From a virus: 50,160 nt of DNA. The notes beneath the pieces are model-generated. The model had not been told where the DNA came from. It worked only from the letters and a program-made list of their open reading frames with translations, and did no database searches. The stretch covers positions 1-50,160 of the IMG/VR virus record IMGVR_UViG_3300030099_003747; one strand, 5' to 3'. The position numbers and the translations under genes are program-made. This document shows positions 40,715 to 49,600 of the stretch, in pieces (position 1 is the first letter of the stretch; each line of letters starts with the position of its first letter).

Positions 40715-41029
40715 ATGAAGAACAAAAGAAACAAAGGCTTTAGAGTTGAGCCCGAAGTAATCGTGAAACGTCGAGCGCCAAGCAAGCTGTCACGAAATAT
40801 CAAGTCAGGCTCAACAGCGTGGCACATATTGAACTACGTTTGCAGTGAACCGGATGAGTGGACAATCAAAGAGATTGCGCAGGACATGCTTGGACGTGAG
40901 AGGACATACATTCAAGAGCGTACTTCATTGAAAAGTTGCGGTTACTTGGTCAATGGAACTCGATCAGGTCAGTCGTACAAGCTTTTGCCAACGCTTGCCG
41001 GTATTTATGCTTTTGAGAGGGCAGACTAA
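40715..41029 (+). CDS. Winged-helix-type protein
   Basis: It encodes 104 aa with a strongly basic N-terminus (KNKRNKGFRVEPE). The pattern STAWHILNYVCSEPDEWTIKE, then IAQDMLGRERTYIQERTSLK, then KLLPTLAGIYAFE is that of a winged helix-turn-helix. It may regulate transcription of the early operon. A ribosome site AGAGGTAA precedes it. Confidence 0.75.
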   Translation: MKNKRNKGFRVEPEVIVKRRAPSKLSRNIKSGSTAWHILNYVCSEPDEWTIKEIAQDMLGRERTYIQERTSLKSCGYLVNGTRSGQSYKLLPTLAGIYAFERAD

Positions 41030-41030
41030 A

Positions 41031-41225
41031 ATGCCAATCTTTGAATGGAAATGTCCATCGTGTGCTGTCGAAAAGCAAACACTACAAAAACACAGCGATC
41101 CCCCGCCACAGTGCGCTCAATGCACCATGGGAATGGTAAAAAAGATTAGCCTTACGTCATTCAGCTTGAGAGGAAATGGTTGGGCAAAAGACAACTATGG
41201 CCTGAAGCGCAGTAAGAGCAACTAA
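41031..41225 (+). CDS. FmdB-type zinc-ribbon protein, 64 aa
   Basis: It encodes 64 aa from ATG 41031. It reads MPIFEWKCPSCAVEKQ, with a second pair CAQC about 23 residues on, so it is a four-Cys zinc ribbon with the start typical of FmdB-like proteins. GAGGG lies upstream. It is the second such protein in the genome, the other being in the late operon at 16986. It may be a nucleic-acid or protein-binding adaptor. Confidence 0.82.
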   Translation: MPIFEWKCPSCAVEKQTLQKHSDPPPQCAQCTMGMVKKISLTSFSLRGNGWAKDNYGLKRSKSN

Positions 41226-41241
41226 GATACAATTATTTTGA

Positions 41242-41315
41242 TGGGGTGAAGCGCCACAGGCAGGTGCATCGGGTTGTTACCCCGACCGTTGTTGGTTCGA
41301 GTCCAACCGCCCCAG
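41242..41315 (+). tRNA. tRNA-Asn (anticodon GUU)
   Basis: A 74-nt cloverleaf folds: acceptor TGGGGTG/CGCCCCA (one T-G pair), D stem GCGC/GTGC, anticodon stem TCGGG/CCCGA with loop TTGTTAC (GTT at positions 34-36), variable CCGTT, and T stem GTTGG/CCAAC with loop TTCGAGT. The discriminator is G, followed by CA rather than CCA, so the CCA end must be added. It lies between the early operon and the terminator, and is the only tRNA I find. Confidence 0.93.
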
Positions 41316-41422
41316 CATCCCCCCGTCTTCTACAATCACGTTGATGTGTTCCGAACTTGGTCATTCATTGTCACATCATCTCCTACCGATTGTAGGATTC
41401 GGGGCACACTTTGGAGAACGCA

Positions 41423-41611
41423 ATGCCCAGACAAAAGAAGCTTCACAAAATCATTGAGCCAAAGAAGCCTTGCTTCCTGCTCTTTTGGAAGAAGCCAAGA
41501 AAGGTTGAGTCAACCCTTTGCGGTCGATCAATAGAAGATGTCTTCTACACTACAGACAACATGGCTATTACTTGCAGGTCTTGTCGAAAGATAATGAGCA
41601 AGCTAGGATAA
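41423..41611 (+). CDS. Small basic Cys-containing protein
   Basis: It encodes 62 aa from ATG 41423 (GGAGA upstream). The N-terminus is Lys/Pro-rich (MPRQKKLHKIIEPKKPCF), and the last third has CGR ... CRSC, which may form a zinc site with Cys in KPCF. It lies after the tRNA gene and before the terminator. The function is unknown. Confidence 0.68.
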   Translation: MPRQKKLHKIIEPKKPCFLLFWKKPRKVESTLCGRSIEDVFYTTDNMAITCRSCRKIMSKLG

Positions 41612-41644
41612 TCACTCATCATTATGGTGAGTGGGTAATGAAGG

Positions 41645-41679
41645 CCGTCAGGGAACGTGGGGTTCTCTGGCGGTTTTTT
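41645..41679 (+). terminator. Rho-independent terminator of the early operon
   Basis: CCGTCAGGGAAC pairs with GTTCTCTGGCGG (12 bp with two G-T pairs, short loop GTGGG/G) and is followed by TTTTTT. It ends the plus-strand operon and lies at the convergence with the minus-strand lysis genes. Confidence 0.92.
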
Positions 41680-41986
41680 ATTTTAGTCTATCCAAGACTC
41701 GTTCTAGCTTGCTTACAATGTCGTTGTGGACCTTTGTTCTAGCAATAAGAAACTCTTTAGACTGGCTGTCATTGTTGTCTCGATATTCTTGAATGACTCT
41801 ATCGTACCGCTCACGCATTTTGTCTGTACGCTCATCGTAGTCTCTACGAATATCGTCTAGCTGTTCTTGGAAACCTTCTACAAGTTTATCCAATCGCTTT
41901 TGCATCGTCATAAACTGGTAGACCAGGAACGCTGCAAAGATACCGAGGTGACCATCAGCCAGCAGAGAATCAATCAGCGCTTCCAT
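41678..41986 (-). CDS. Holin-like membrane coiled-coil protein
   Basis: It encodes 102 aa: an N-terminal hydrophobic segment LGIFAAFLVYQFMTM (about residues 14-28), then a long charged coiled coil (30-100). A single N-terminal span with a cytoplasmic coiled coil is found in some small holins and holin-associated proteins. It is the last gene of the late operon, sharing TAATG with the wall hydrolase. The role in lysis is inferred from its neighbours. Confidence 0.68.
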   Translation of the reverse strand: MEALIDSLLADGHLGIFAAFLVYQFMTMQKRLDKLVEGFQEQLDDIRRDYDERTDKMRERYDRVIQEYRDNNDSQSKEFLIARTKVHNDIVSKLERVLDRLK

Positions 41987-42564
41987 TAGATAGTGCCTTG
42001 ATCAACAAGCGTGTAGCTGAACGAGTCGCCCCAAGCCTCTCGGGCTTTGTAGCAGATGCCCATAAACTCAGCAAAGTCACTGGCGTTCGCAAAGACTTGG
42101 CAACCAGCAGACCATCTGTCTATCTGCGTTGATGCTTTGCCCGCCTTGTGAATGTTGATGCCATAGAAGCCCTCAGTAATAGAGTCCACATCACAATCAA
42201 TGACGTCGTCTTTATTGCTGTCACGATAAACCTTGACCTTACCGTTCCTTTGGCAGAGCGCATCGTACTTCCCTTGATGTCGGTCGATCTTCCATACACC
42301 ACGGTATTGACCGGGTACCAGCACAGCAGTTCCGTTCACATTCGTCGGGTTCTCTAGCCAGTACTTTCCAGGCTCAGTAGTGCAGGGCCAAGACTTCTCT
42401 ACCCATTCGTCGTTCTCATCCTTGTACACACAGTAGATGACGTCATCGAATCGGTTGGCCTCATGCTCAGCAGATCGAACACCGATAATGTTTACGTTGT
42501 ACTGACCCTCTTCAAAAACAGAGTGGCCAAGGTACTCGGCATAATCGAGAATCTTGGGTCGCAT
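41986..42564 (-). CDS. Cell-wall hydrolase, L,D-transpeptidase-like (candidate endolysin)
   Basis: It encodes 192 aa. The C-terminal GINIHKAG (His139), then SAGCQVF (Ser152, Cys155) fits the active-site layout of YkuD-type L,D-transpeptidases, where His and Cys flank a Ser-x-Gly-Cys. The body contains GQYRGVWKIDRHQGKYDAL, a pattern I recall from marine phage lysis genes. It has no signal peptide, so release would need the holin-like protein. It is flanked by holin-like and spanin-like genes, so it is the likely endolysin. A true transpeptidase role is less likely in this context. Confidence 0.75.
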   Translation of the reverse strand: MRPKILDYAEYLGHSVFEEGQYNVNIIGVRSAEHEANRFDDVIYCVYKDENDEWVEKSWPCTTEPGKYWLENPTNVNGTAVLVPGQYRGVWKIDRHQGKYDALCQRNGKVKVYRDSNKDDVIDCDVDSITEGFYGINIHKAGKASTQIDRWSAGCQVFANASDFAEFMGICYKAREAWGDSFSYTLVDQGTI

Positions 42565-42875
42565 TAGTCACATCCAGCATTAGTGGCAGCGCAAATCTTT
42601 GCCTGATTGATTGCCTGCTTCTGCTGAATCTCAACCATCTTGTTCATCATCTCTTCCATCTTATCGAGGCGCTCTTCAATACCCTCAATCTTGAGGTCAA
42701 CGATCTGTTGATGACCTTCTTTGGATTCGAGATGAGTCACTCGTTTATCAAGCTTCTCATTGTCTTGAGCTACAGACTCAAGAGATGCAAAAGAGATGCC
42801 CGCAGCAAATACAATACTAATCCCCGGTACTGCTGCGTCCTTGAGTTCCACGGTAGGCTCCGTCAGTCTGTACAA
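42564..42875 (-). CDS. Spanin-like / membrane coiled-coil lysis protein
   Basis: It encodes 103 aa: N-terminal hydrophobic segment AAVPGISIVFAAGISFASL (about 13-31), then a heptad-type coiled coil from 35 to 92, and a Cys-containing tail. This is the architecture of an inner-membrane spanin (Rz) or a holin partner. It shares TAATG with the wall hydrolase and overlaps the next gene by 13 bases. Assignment by context. Confidence 0.66.
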   Translation of the reverse strand: MYRLTEPTVELKDAAVPGISIVFAAGISFASLESVAQDNEKLDKRVTHLESKEGHQQIVDLKIEGIEERLDKMEEMMNKMVEIQQKQAINQAKICAATNAGCD

Positions 42876-43261
42876 CTATATGATTCAAGAAGCCTGTCGG
42901 TCAACTTGGAGGGTTCGCATCGTTGCTTATCTGTTTCACCAGTACGAATACACAATGCCCACATACATTGAAGTGACATAGGGTCTCCGCCTACATCTGT
43001 AATGCAGGGTGGTGGAAGCTCGGTGAGCTTATCTGCAATAGCAGACTCGCGCTTGGCCTCCTCTACAGATACCTGCTGAACCTTATCGACAAGCTGTTGG
43101 TTGCCGTCATTCAGTTCTTTAATGGCCTCTGTTTGCGCTTCAATGGCTTCTGCGCCAGCATCAGGCTTCAGGCCCCAGCCAGCACCAAAGCCTACGCCCA
43201 GTGCGGCAAGAATAGCAACGCTCGTAATAGTTACTGGTTCCATATTCAAAATCTTCATCAT
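42863..43261 (-). CDS. Spanin-like membrane protein with Cys-rich C-terminus
   Basis: It encodes 132 aa. A hydrophobic segment TITSVAILAALGVGFGAGWGL (about 11-31) is followed by a Gln/Glu/Ala coiled coil (45-85) and a C-terminal region with five Cys. It looks like an envelope-spanning lysis protein of the Rz class. It is the first lysis gene read after the fibre genes and is preceded by AT-rich DNA. It may start at ATG 43258 or 43261. Confidence 0.66.
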   Translation of the reverse strand: MMKILNMEPVTITSVAILAALGVGFGAGWGLKPDAGAEAIEAQTEAIKELNDGNQQLVDKVQQVSVEEAKRESAIADKLTELPPPCITDVGGDPMSLQCMWALCIRTGETDKQRCEPSKLTDRLLESYSCTD

Positions 43262-43283
43262 ATATTTAATATATTAAAATGAC

Positions 43284-43352
43284 GGGACGGTCACCACAAA
43301 ACGAGTGGCCAGGACAGAGGGAGATACCAGCCCATCTAGCAGCAACCGTCCC
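43284..43352 (-). ncRNA. Candidate structured intergenic element before the lysis genes
   Basis: GGGACGGT (43284-43291) and ACCGTCCC (43345-43352) are perfect inverted repeats enclosing about 53 bases, in which CCAC/GTGG can form a smaller hairpin on the minus strand. It lies in a 247-base gap (43262-43508) between fibre and lysis genes, with AT-rich TATATTTAATATATT next to it at 43261-43276. It may be a cis-regulatory RNA, a terminator or a processing site. A 62-codon plus-strand frame from GTG 43305 is probably not real. Confidence 0.45.
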
Positions 43353-43508
43353 CGGCTAACAGGGTATCAACTCTTGCATCTGCTCATCGTGGCCTCGGGT
43401 GGTGCAGGAAGCTCAATCATTGATTGTACACCCAATGAAGAGCCAACCGTTGGCCTGGGGGGCAGCATCTGCTTCTACAGTCTGTACTGTTAGCCACATT
43501 CAATATGT

Positions 43509-43895
43509 TCAAGTACAAAGAATCTTAACTGGAACACTGCTTGCTGGAGGATTGGCTGCATCTGCGTCATCATTGGTCAGAGAGTATGGGCTTAGAACGC
43601 ACCAGAAACCAAGACCGACATCAAACACTACACCAGACCCAATCATGTGAGTCTGCTTAGACAAGGCAGCACACTTGATGACCATGTTTGGTTCTGTTGT
43701 TCCGGGAGTAAGAGAGCCTGCGCTATTAGATAGCTTCAAATAAACAGGCACTGCATTTGCAGTGTTGTCGATTTCTACAGCATAAATAGATGTAGCGGCA
43801 CCAGTAACGTTTGTTTCAGCAGTTGCATCAGCATCTACATCAATGACTAGTTTGGTGCCAAGCGGATCAGCAATGGTGCTAACGGTAACAGCCAT
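43509..43895 (-). CDS. Beta-rich fibre-region protein A
   Basis: It encodes 128 aa of small residues with many strands (YAVEIDNTANAVPVYLKLSN), no membrane segment and Cys only at two positions. It resembles the next gene upstream (44282) over its middle, including EVDN-type and GLxxW motifs, so the two are paralogs. Its place beside receptor-binding genes suggests a capsid or tail decoration or fibre component. AGAGG precedes the start. Confidence 0.7.
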   Translation of the reverse strand: MAVTVSTIADPLGTKLVIDVDADATAETNVTGAATSIYAVEIDNTANAVPVYLKLSNSAGSLTPGTTEPNMVIKCAALSKQTHMIGSGVVFDVGLGFWCVLSPYSLTNDDADAANPPASSVPVKILCT

Positions 43896-43904
43896 TTTAA
43901 ACCT

Positions 43905-44282
43905 CTATGAAGTGATGACTGTAACGATACAGCCATTAGTGTTTGGAGCGGTGGTGTCCTTGGCTGCTGCATTTCGAGTAGTCCAAATGTTTAGACCTGT
44001 TGTAAATGGCGCTCCACCAGGAACTTCAAATGTAGTCCTCGTTGTAGCCGGAACATAGAAAACCCAGTGACCAGCAGTTGTGCCAAGTGTTGGCGCAGAT
44101 CCGTCATACATACGAAGATAAACAGCACTTCCAGACTTGTTATCAACTTCTGCTGAATACCATCGCCCGGAGGTTCCAGTAACGTTTTCTTGAATAGCAG
44201 CAGTTGGGCTTTGCTGGTTATCAAAGTTGATAATTTTGTAGTCTAGAGCAGCACTGCTAAATCCAGAAACTTTAATGCTCAT
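43905..44282 (-). CDS. Beta-rich fibre-region protein B, paralog of A
   Basis: It encodes 125 aa with SVxENVTGTSGRWYSAEVDN, a VYLRMYDGSAP strand and GLNIWTTRNAAAKD, aligning with ETNVTG ... YAVEIDN ... GLGFWCVLSP of the 128-aa product. Both look like small beta-sandwich proteins. Duplicated in tandem, it probably forms part of the tail fibre or a capsid appendage. No enzymatic motif. Confidence 0.7.
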   Translation of the reverse strand: MSIKVSGFSSAALDYKIINFDNQQSPTAAIQENVTGTSGRWYSAEVDNKSGSAVYLRMYDGSAPTLGTTAGHWVFYVPATTRTTFEVPGGAPFTTGLNIWTTRNAAAKDTTAPNTNGCIVTVITS

Positions 44283-44312
44283 GTTTAATCCTTAGTTTTG
44301 TAGAGGTAGGTA

Positions 44313-45173
44313 TTAGCCAGTAACTGGACTGTAGGTTGGGCTGAGTTCAGTCATGGTGATTCGGTACCACGCTTTAAAAGTAGTATCAGTATTAGCATTA
44401 GAGTTGTTGTTGGAACCAACAAAACAAGGCGCAAAAAAGATATAGACCGGGTCTTCACCTTGCGTATCAGCGTTGTACTCAAATGTCTGTGTACCAGAGT
44501 TAAGATTACCAACCAGCTTATCAAACCGATCTATCATCTGTAACGACACAGACCGAGTTTGCGGATTGCCGTCGTCATCTGACCCATCGATCACTGGGCT
44601 CACCGTCAAATATGCTTTACGAAAAGTGGCAGAAGCATTGGACGTGGTGTTGGTATCGCCACCGATTAATGCTCCGGCGGAGGGTTGGTTTGGATCGGCG
44701 TTCGTTGCGTTGTAGTTGTTAAAATATAGACATCCGCCCGCCATAGCTACTTGTGATTCGCCTGTTTCAATCTCCTTATCCGCAAGCCCTATCCAAACAC
44801 CGCTTTTATCAGGCCCTCCAGTATTTGAGCCTACAGCTTCCAGAGATATTAAAATATCAAGAGTAAAGTTGTCTGCCCACGTCAGATCGCCATTCGGCCC
44901 CCTGAGCTTTGCGTAATACCGATCCGCCCTCATTGCCGAATGGTTCCACCTACACTCATTGCTTCCGTTTTTGGTGATGTCTTGCTGTATTCTAATACCA
45001 CTGGCTGAGGTGGTCAGGCTGACCAGGTTTGCCTGCGAGCTTTGGTGAAATGTCCACCCTTGACCAGCGTCAAGTGGGTTGATGGAAATCCAGTCATTGA
45101 CGCCATTCGGAAGCTTGCTGGTTCCTGTAGAAGCTTTGCCAATAGGACCAGGGACTCGATTAGTACGGGACAT
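44313..45173 (-). CDS. Receptor-binding-type protein, lectin/glucanase-like
   Basis: It encodes 286 aa. The N-terminus is short and Gly/Pro-rich; from about 30 on, the sequence is beta-rich with Asn/Ser/Thr-rich loops, WISINPLDAGQGWTFHQSS and MIDRFDKLVGNL. The loop-rich strand pattern is like concanavalin-A/laminin-G-type jelly rolls of receptor-binding proteins. It lies in the middle of the fibre gene cluster. It probably binds a host surface glycan; the fold is inferred. Confidence 0.62.
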   Translation of the reverse strand: MSRTNRVPGPIGKASTGTSKLPNGVNDWISINPLDAGQGWTFHQSSQANLVSLTTSASGIRIQQDITKNGSNECRWNHSAMRADRYYAKLRGPNGDLTWADNFTLDILISLEAVGSNTGGPDKSGVWIGLADKEIETGESQVAMAGGCLYFNNYNATNADPNQPSAGALIGGDTNTTSNASATFRKAYLTVSPVIDGSDDDGNPQTRSVSLQMIDRFDKLVGNLNSGTQTFEYNADTQGEDPVYIFFAPCFVGSNNNSNANTDTTFKAWYRITMTELSPTYSPVTG

Positions 45174-45175
45174 TA

Positions 45176-45532
45176 TTAGCCCTCGATCTTGTTGACATAG
45201 CCGAAACAGTTCGCTGAGTTAGCGGAACTCCCGCCAATGTCAATCACAAGTGCTGATGCGTTACCCTTAATCGGAATGCCAGGAAGCACCAGGAGGGTTT
45301 CTTGCGGTGGCACAATAACTTTAATCTTGCCATCGTTATTGGAACCATTGAACCGCACCGTCACTTGCTCATTGACACTGCCATTCGCATTGTTGACCCA
45401 CAGCCAGACTTCATGGAAATGGGCCGTGTTCGTTGGGCCTGTATGAACATTTTGAAAGCTGCTGTTGATTGGAACAGCAATCGGTTTGCCATCCACTGAG
45501 TGGCTGAGATGGTCTTTAGAAATAATCGCCAT
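45176..45532 (-). CDS. Small beta-rich virion-type protein
   Basis: It encodes 118 aa, rich in Asn, Val, Gly and Ile: FHEVWLWVNNANGSVNEQVT, then a KIKVIVPPQETLLVLPGIP strand set. Good ribosome site AAGGAG. It lies between the fibre repeats and the lectin-like gene. It may be a fibre trimerisation, collar or adaptor protein. The function is unknown. Confidence 0.7.
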   Translation of the reverse strand: MAIISKDHLSHSVDGKPIAVPINSSFQNVHTGPTNTAHFHEVWLWVNNANGSVNEQVTVRFNGSNNDGKIKVIVPPQETLLVLPGIPIKGNASALVIDIGGSSANSANCFGYVNKIEG

Positions 45533-45544
45533 GATGTGTGCTCC

Positions 45545-46180
45545 TTACGCGAATACTTGCATGTGAAGGATAAGGTTTTCGTCGTCGGCAGCAACACCAC
45601 CACCACCACCACCGGCAATAGCAGTGCCACTAGTAATCTGGATGTCATCGCCGGCATCGGTCGTAAAATAAAGCTCGTTTGGTGTAGCGGTCTTTACCCA
45701 TAGCTGGCCATATGCAGCAGTGTCTCCCGATGCATTAGCAGCCTCTTTGATCTTCAGACCAGTGCCATCGAACTGGAGGTTCTCTTCTCCGTTCATTGCG
45801 TCTGCGCCAGTTGCAGTAATGATTCGGTTATCTGAACCATTCGTCATGAAGTCTGAGACATCAACGCTAATAGCGTCTGCTGCTACAGCAATACCAGTAC
45901 CGGCACCAACAGCAAGAGTAAGTGCTCCTGAAGAGCCCCCACCGGTGAGACCATCTCCAGCAGTAACCGCTGTGATGTCACCAGCCGAAGCGGCTGCATA
46001 AGCAGCGACATCGGAAGCTGGAATCAGCTTAGTGGTTCCTCCATCGTTAACAATAAAGCCATCAGTATTGGTAATTGTAATGCTAGAGCCAACACTAGTA
46101 TCGCCATCAAGCAGGTTTAGTTCTGCGCTTGTAGCGGTAACGCCGGTAAGGCTGTCGTTATCAAATACTGACCCGCCCAT
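45545..46180 (-). CDS. Tail-fibre repeat protein
   Basis: It encodes 211 aa with fibre-type repeats TSAELNLLDGDTSVGSSITI and GFIVNDGGTTKLIPASDV, common in marine phage tail fibres. A Gly-rich patch near the C-terminus (GGGGGGV) may be flexible. The N-terminal part probably anchors to the tail. Its start shares TAATG with the previous gene. Confidence 0.85.
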   Translation of the reverse strand: MGGSVFDNDSLTGVTATSAELNLLDGDTSVGSSITITNTDGFIVNDGGTTKLIPASDVAAYAAASAGDITAVTAGDGLTGGGSSGALTLAVGAGTGIAVAADAISVDVSDFMTNGSDNRIITATGADAMNGEENLQFDGTGLKIKEAANASGDTAAYGQLWVKTATPNELYFTTDAGDDIQITSGTAIAGGGGGGVAADDENLILHMQVFA

Positions 46181-46614
46181 TACCCCCTCCAGTTGACGCG
46201 AATGTTTGCAGTAGGTGTGCCAGCATCAACCTTGGCTACCACATAAATCTTTTGTCGACTTGAGTTTGATACCCCAGTGTCCAATGTGTAGTCATTGTCT
46301 ACAATCAATGCAGCTCCACCCTTAGTTGCTGTTGTTGCACCAACAGTAATGCTTTGAGATGCCCCAGATGTGGTTCCTGGAGTAATTGGAACATCTCCTG
46401 CTGAGTCGCGAGCAATGTATGCCGTCACGCTGGACGCGCTCGACTTGGCCGTAAACTCAAACTCAATGGACTGGATATTACAAGTATCCGGGAAAAAGTC
46501 CGAATCTGGTGAGTTTGTGAGGTCTTGAGTTACCTCAAAAACTTGGAAGTTTCCGGTCAGTGACGCACCGTGATGGTACGAAAAGGACGCCTTGCTCCAA
46601 GAACGAATGCTCAT
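46180..46614 (-). CDS. Beta-rich virion protein following the giant protein
   Basis: It encodes 144 aa of Ser/Thr/Ala/Val-rich strands (VFEVTQDLTNSPDSDFFPDT, then SIEFEFTAKSSASSV). The start overlaps the giant gene's stop (ATGA at 46611-46614). It is the first of the fibre-region genes, so it could link the fibres to the tail. No motif identifies it. Confidence 0.7.
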   Translation of the reverse strand: MSIRSWSKASFSYHHGASLTGNFQVFEVTQDLTNSPDSDFFPDTCNIQSIEFEFTAKSSASSVTAYIARDSAGDVPITPGTTSGASQSITVGATTATKGGAALIVDNDYTLDTGVSNSSRQKIYVVAKVDAGTPTANIRVNWRG

Positions 46615-49600
46615 TGTTGTTTCCTGATGGTCTGGATTTCAAACTCGCCAGTAATACCTGCCCGCCTAAAGGCTTCTTTGTACCGCTGGTTTATTTCATA
46701 ATCAATACGCGCTTTTCGCGCCTGTGGATTGTCTGCGATGATTCTAATACCGCCCATTGCATCTGCGATTTTAAGCCAACTGGGTATTGGCTCATACTCA
46801 GATGTTGAGTACTGAAGACGCATGTCGGCAGGAAGCCTGTCCAAGTATGTCATATTGTACAGCATTGCGACACCCGCTGCGTCATTCAAAACTCTTGACC
46901 ATGGGTGATTTGATATCAAATAGTTTGCTGTTCCATTGATGTGTACGTCGTCCATGAACATGCCTTTCTTTGCATTCCATGGTTGCGTGACCGTGATTCC
47001 AGCCTCATTTACGATGTAATCAGCAACCCCCTGTCCAATAATGGGCATTCTTCTGACGCCATCAATGACCTCCATTGCTCGTCTACCGTTTGTTGCGTCA
47101 ACTATTGGCATGTCCATGAAGGTGTTGTGCTTGAGGACAGCCAACTCCATAAATGTTTTAAACATATAGTGGGTCTGTCCAAGCATACGAAGATGTTGCT
47201 TTCTGTTGTCGAACCTTTCTTCGCCAATGGGAGAACTGATTGCCTGCTGAATCATGTTCATTTGTTCAAAGAACGCTTCTTGAGGTAGCCCAAGACCTTC
47301 AACATAGTACCCAGGCTTTCCTGGCACCGGGAACCGAATCATGTTCCTGGCGTGTTCGTCTCTCAGGGCCAACTGTTGAGGCGATGAGCCGTACCTTGGC
47401 ACATACGGAATACCAAGGGTTTCAGCGTTGTACTTTTCTACAAGCTCTGGACCCTGATGGATCAACAGACGCTGCATTTGTGAGTAGAAAACAGGGTTCT
47501 CTTGCAGCATCTTTAGCTGCAAAACAACATTCTTCTGAGTCCATGTGAAGAACGGGAAGACGAGCCTCATCCAGTCCTTTTGGAATGGAGTCAGGTCGTC
47601 ATAGTCAAACAAGAACTTGTCTACTTGCTTGGCTGCTGTGTCAAAGCTTCCAGTCTTCTTCGTATTTACAATAAATGTAGCTATTCTGGCTTGGTTCTCG
47701 ATGTTTCTACCGACAACAGAGCCAAGCTTCTTGGGGATGCCAATAGGAAGAACAGAACCAGCGATAAGGTTCGGCACTCCAGTGATGACGGCGTCTTCAA
47801 ACAGGCTACCGAACTTCTTTGCCTTATCAAAAACAGCATTTTGACCAGCAGATGTGTAGATCTCGGACATCGACTGTTCAAAGGTGTTGATGTCAATGTA
47901 TTGCTGCATGCCTCCAGCAATGACACCCCTCTCCTGGAGTACCTTGATTGAATCATCGGCGGTTCTCATTACTCCATCGCCAATGTCGTACATTGAGCCT
48001 GGGCGATCGAGTTGATTGATGATGTCTAGTCCAATCTGCCTCTTCTTGTACTGAAATGCAGACTCTGCTGAGCCACGTCGCATAGACATGACCTTTTTTG
48101 CAGCCTCAATAGACCCATACCTGTCATAAACGTGGGACAAGGTAGCAAGTCGGCCAGCATCAGCGGCGACAGCCGGGCCCATTGACGCAACACCAGAATC
48201 CAACATCATTGAGAACTGGTTTGAGACGTAGTTTCTGACGTGGAATGCAGCAGCAACAATAGTTGTGCGAAGCTTCCAGAAGTTGTTGAATCTTCTCAGT
48301 GCTTGCACAGGAAGGCTCTTGGCGAACTCGCTATTTTGCCACCTTGGAGAGAAAATATCGTCCATTGACTGCTTTACAGTCGCAGGAACGTACAGCTTCC
48401 ACATTTCTGCGCCCTCTGAATAGAACGCCTTCAATGCTGCTGGGTCTTTTACGGTCAGACTGCTTTTCAACTCTGATGAACGAGCATTCATTTCCTTTGC
48501 TACTCGTGACCAAGCGGACAAAGAAAGTTTTTCAGACTCGTTGATGAGCGTGCTTGCAATATCTTCAGGACTCTTGCCTCTCTTAGAGAGCAGCAGTCCC
48601 TTTTTCAGCTTTTCTTCCTGCAAGAAAGCATTGTATGCAGTGACTGGGTCATAAAGCTCACGACCCTTATTGAAATCATCCATCTTGATTTTGCCAAGAA
48701 GAGCAATGATTTCATCTGCTGCCCTGACTGATGGCGTTTCTCGGATGTACTTCGCAAATTGGTCCTCTCTCATCTTTTGAGGGTACGAAGCAATTTCTTC
48801 AAACTGCCTGAGAATGTCTTCATCAATCATGCCAGCCCAATCACTTCGACTGCCGTTGACTATGATGTCGTTACTAAGACTCTTGACTGCCCTATCGAAC
48901 AGCGGGACGTAGCCCATTTCTGCTGCCCTCTCATAGGCTGGAATCATTGGTACGAGATCGTCAGTTACACGCTCAAGAGCAGCATCAAGCGCCTCAAGCT
49001 CACGCTTGCTTGCCTTCTCTCTTACCAAAACATCAAGAGCATTGGGAGGAATGTCCTCTAAAGGAACATCTCCGACGAGATTGTACTTTGTCGCAAGCTT
49101 TTCAAGCATATTGTCGTATACAGGCTTTGAGCTAATCGGCTTCAGCACGCCGCCTGCAATCATCGACAACATAAAGTCCTGACCAGCAATAGACTTTGCT
49201 GCACGACCGTAGTTAATCATCAAGTTTGTGGGGCTAATGCCCATTCTTGTGCTGCCACCAGACGCATTTATCTCTGCTATTGTCCCAGAAATAAGCCTTC
49301 GCTTCTTCTGTGGCATGTCTCTAGATATAGAAGACGCCAGACTCGACAGGTTCCCCATGTACTCTGTAGACAGGGGGCGCTCTCCTGGGCGCATATCTGC
49401 GGGGAGCAGCTTTTTGTGCGGAACATAGTCAATAACGCCCCAGAATCGCATCATTTCTTCGGGGCTCTTGACCAGATTCATGCCGTACTTCTCATACAAG
49501 TCTTCGTAGTGCTTTACTAGTGACTTCAAAGCATCACGAATCGGGCGAAGCTCCTCTGGAATCTCACCCAATCGTTGGCCAATAAGGCTCTTGTACCGCT

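Noticed and set aside
43305-43493. 62-codon plus-strand frame as a lipoprotein-like spanin
   Set aside because: It runs against the late operon, the signal-like stretch is weakly hydrophobic, and it coincides with the putative structured gap.
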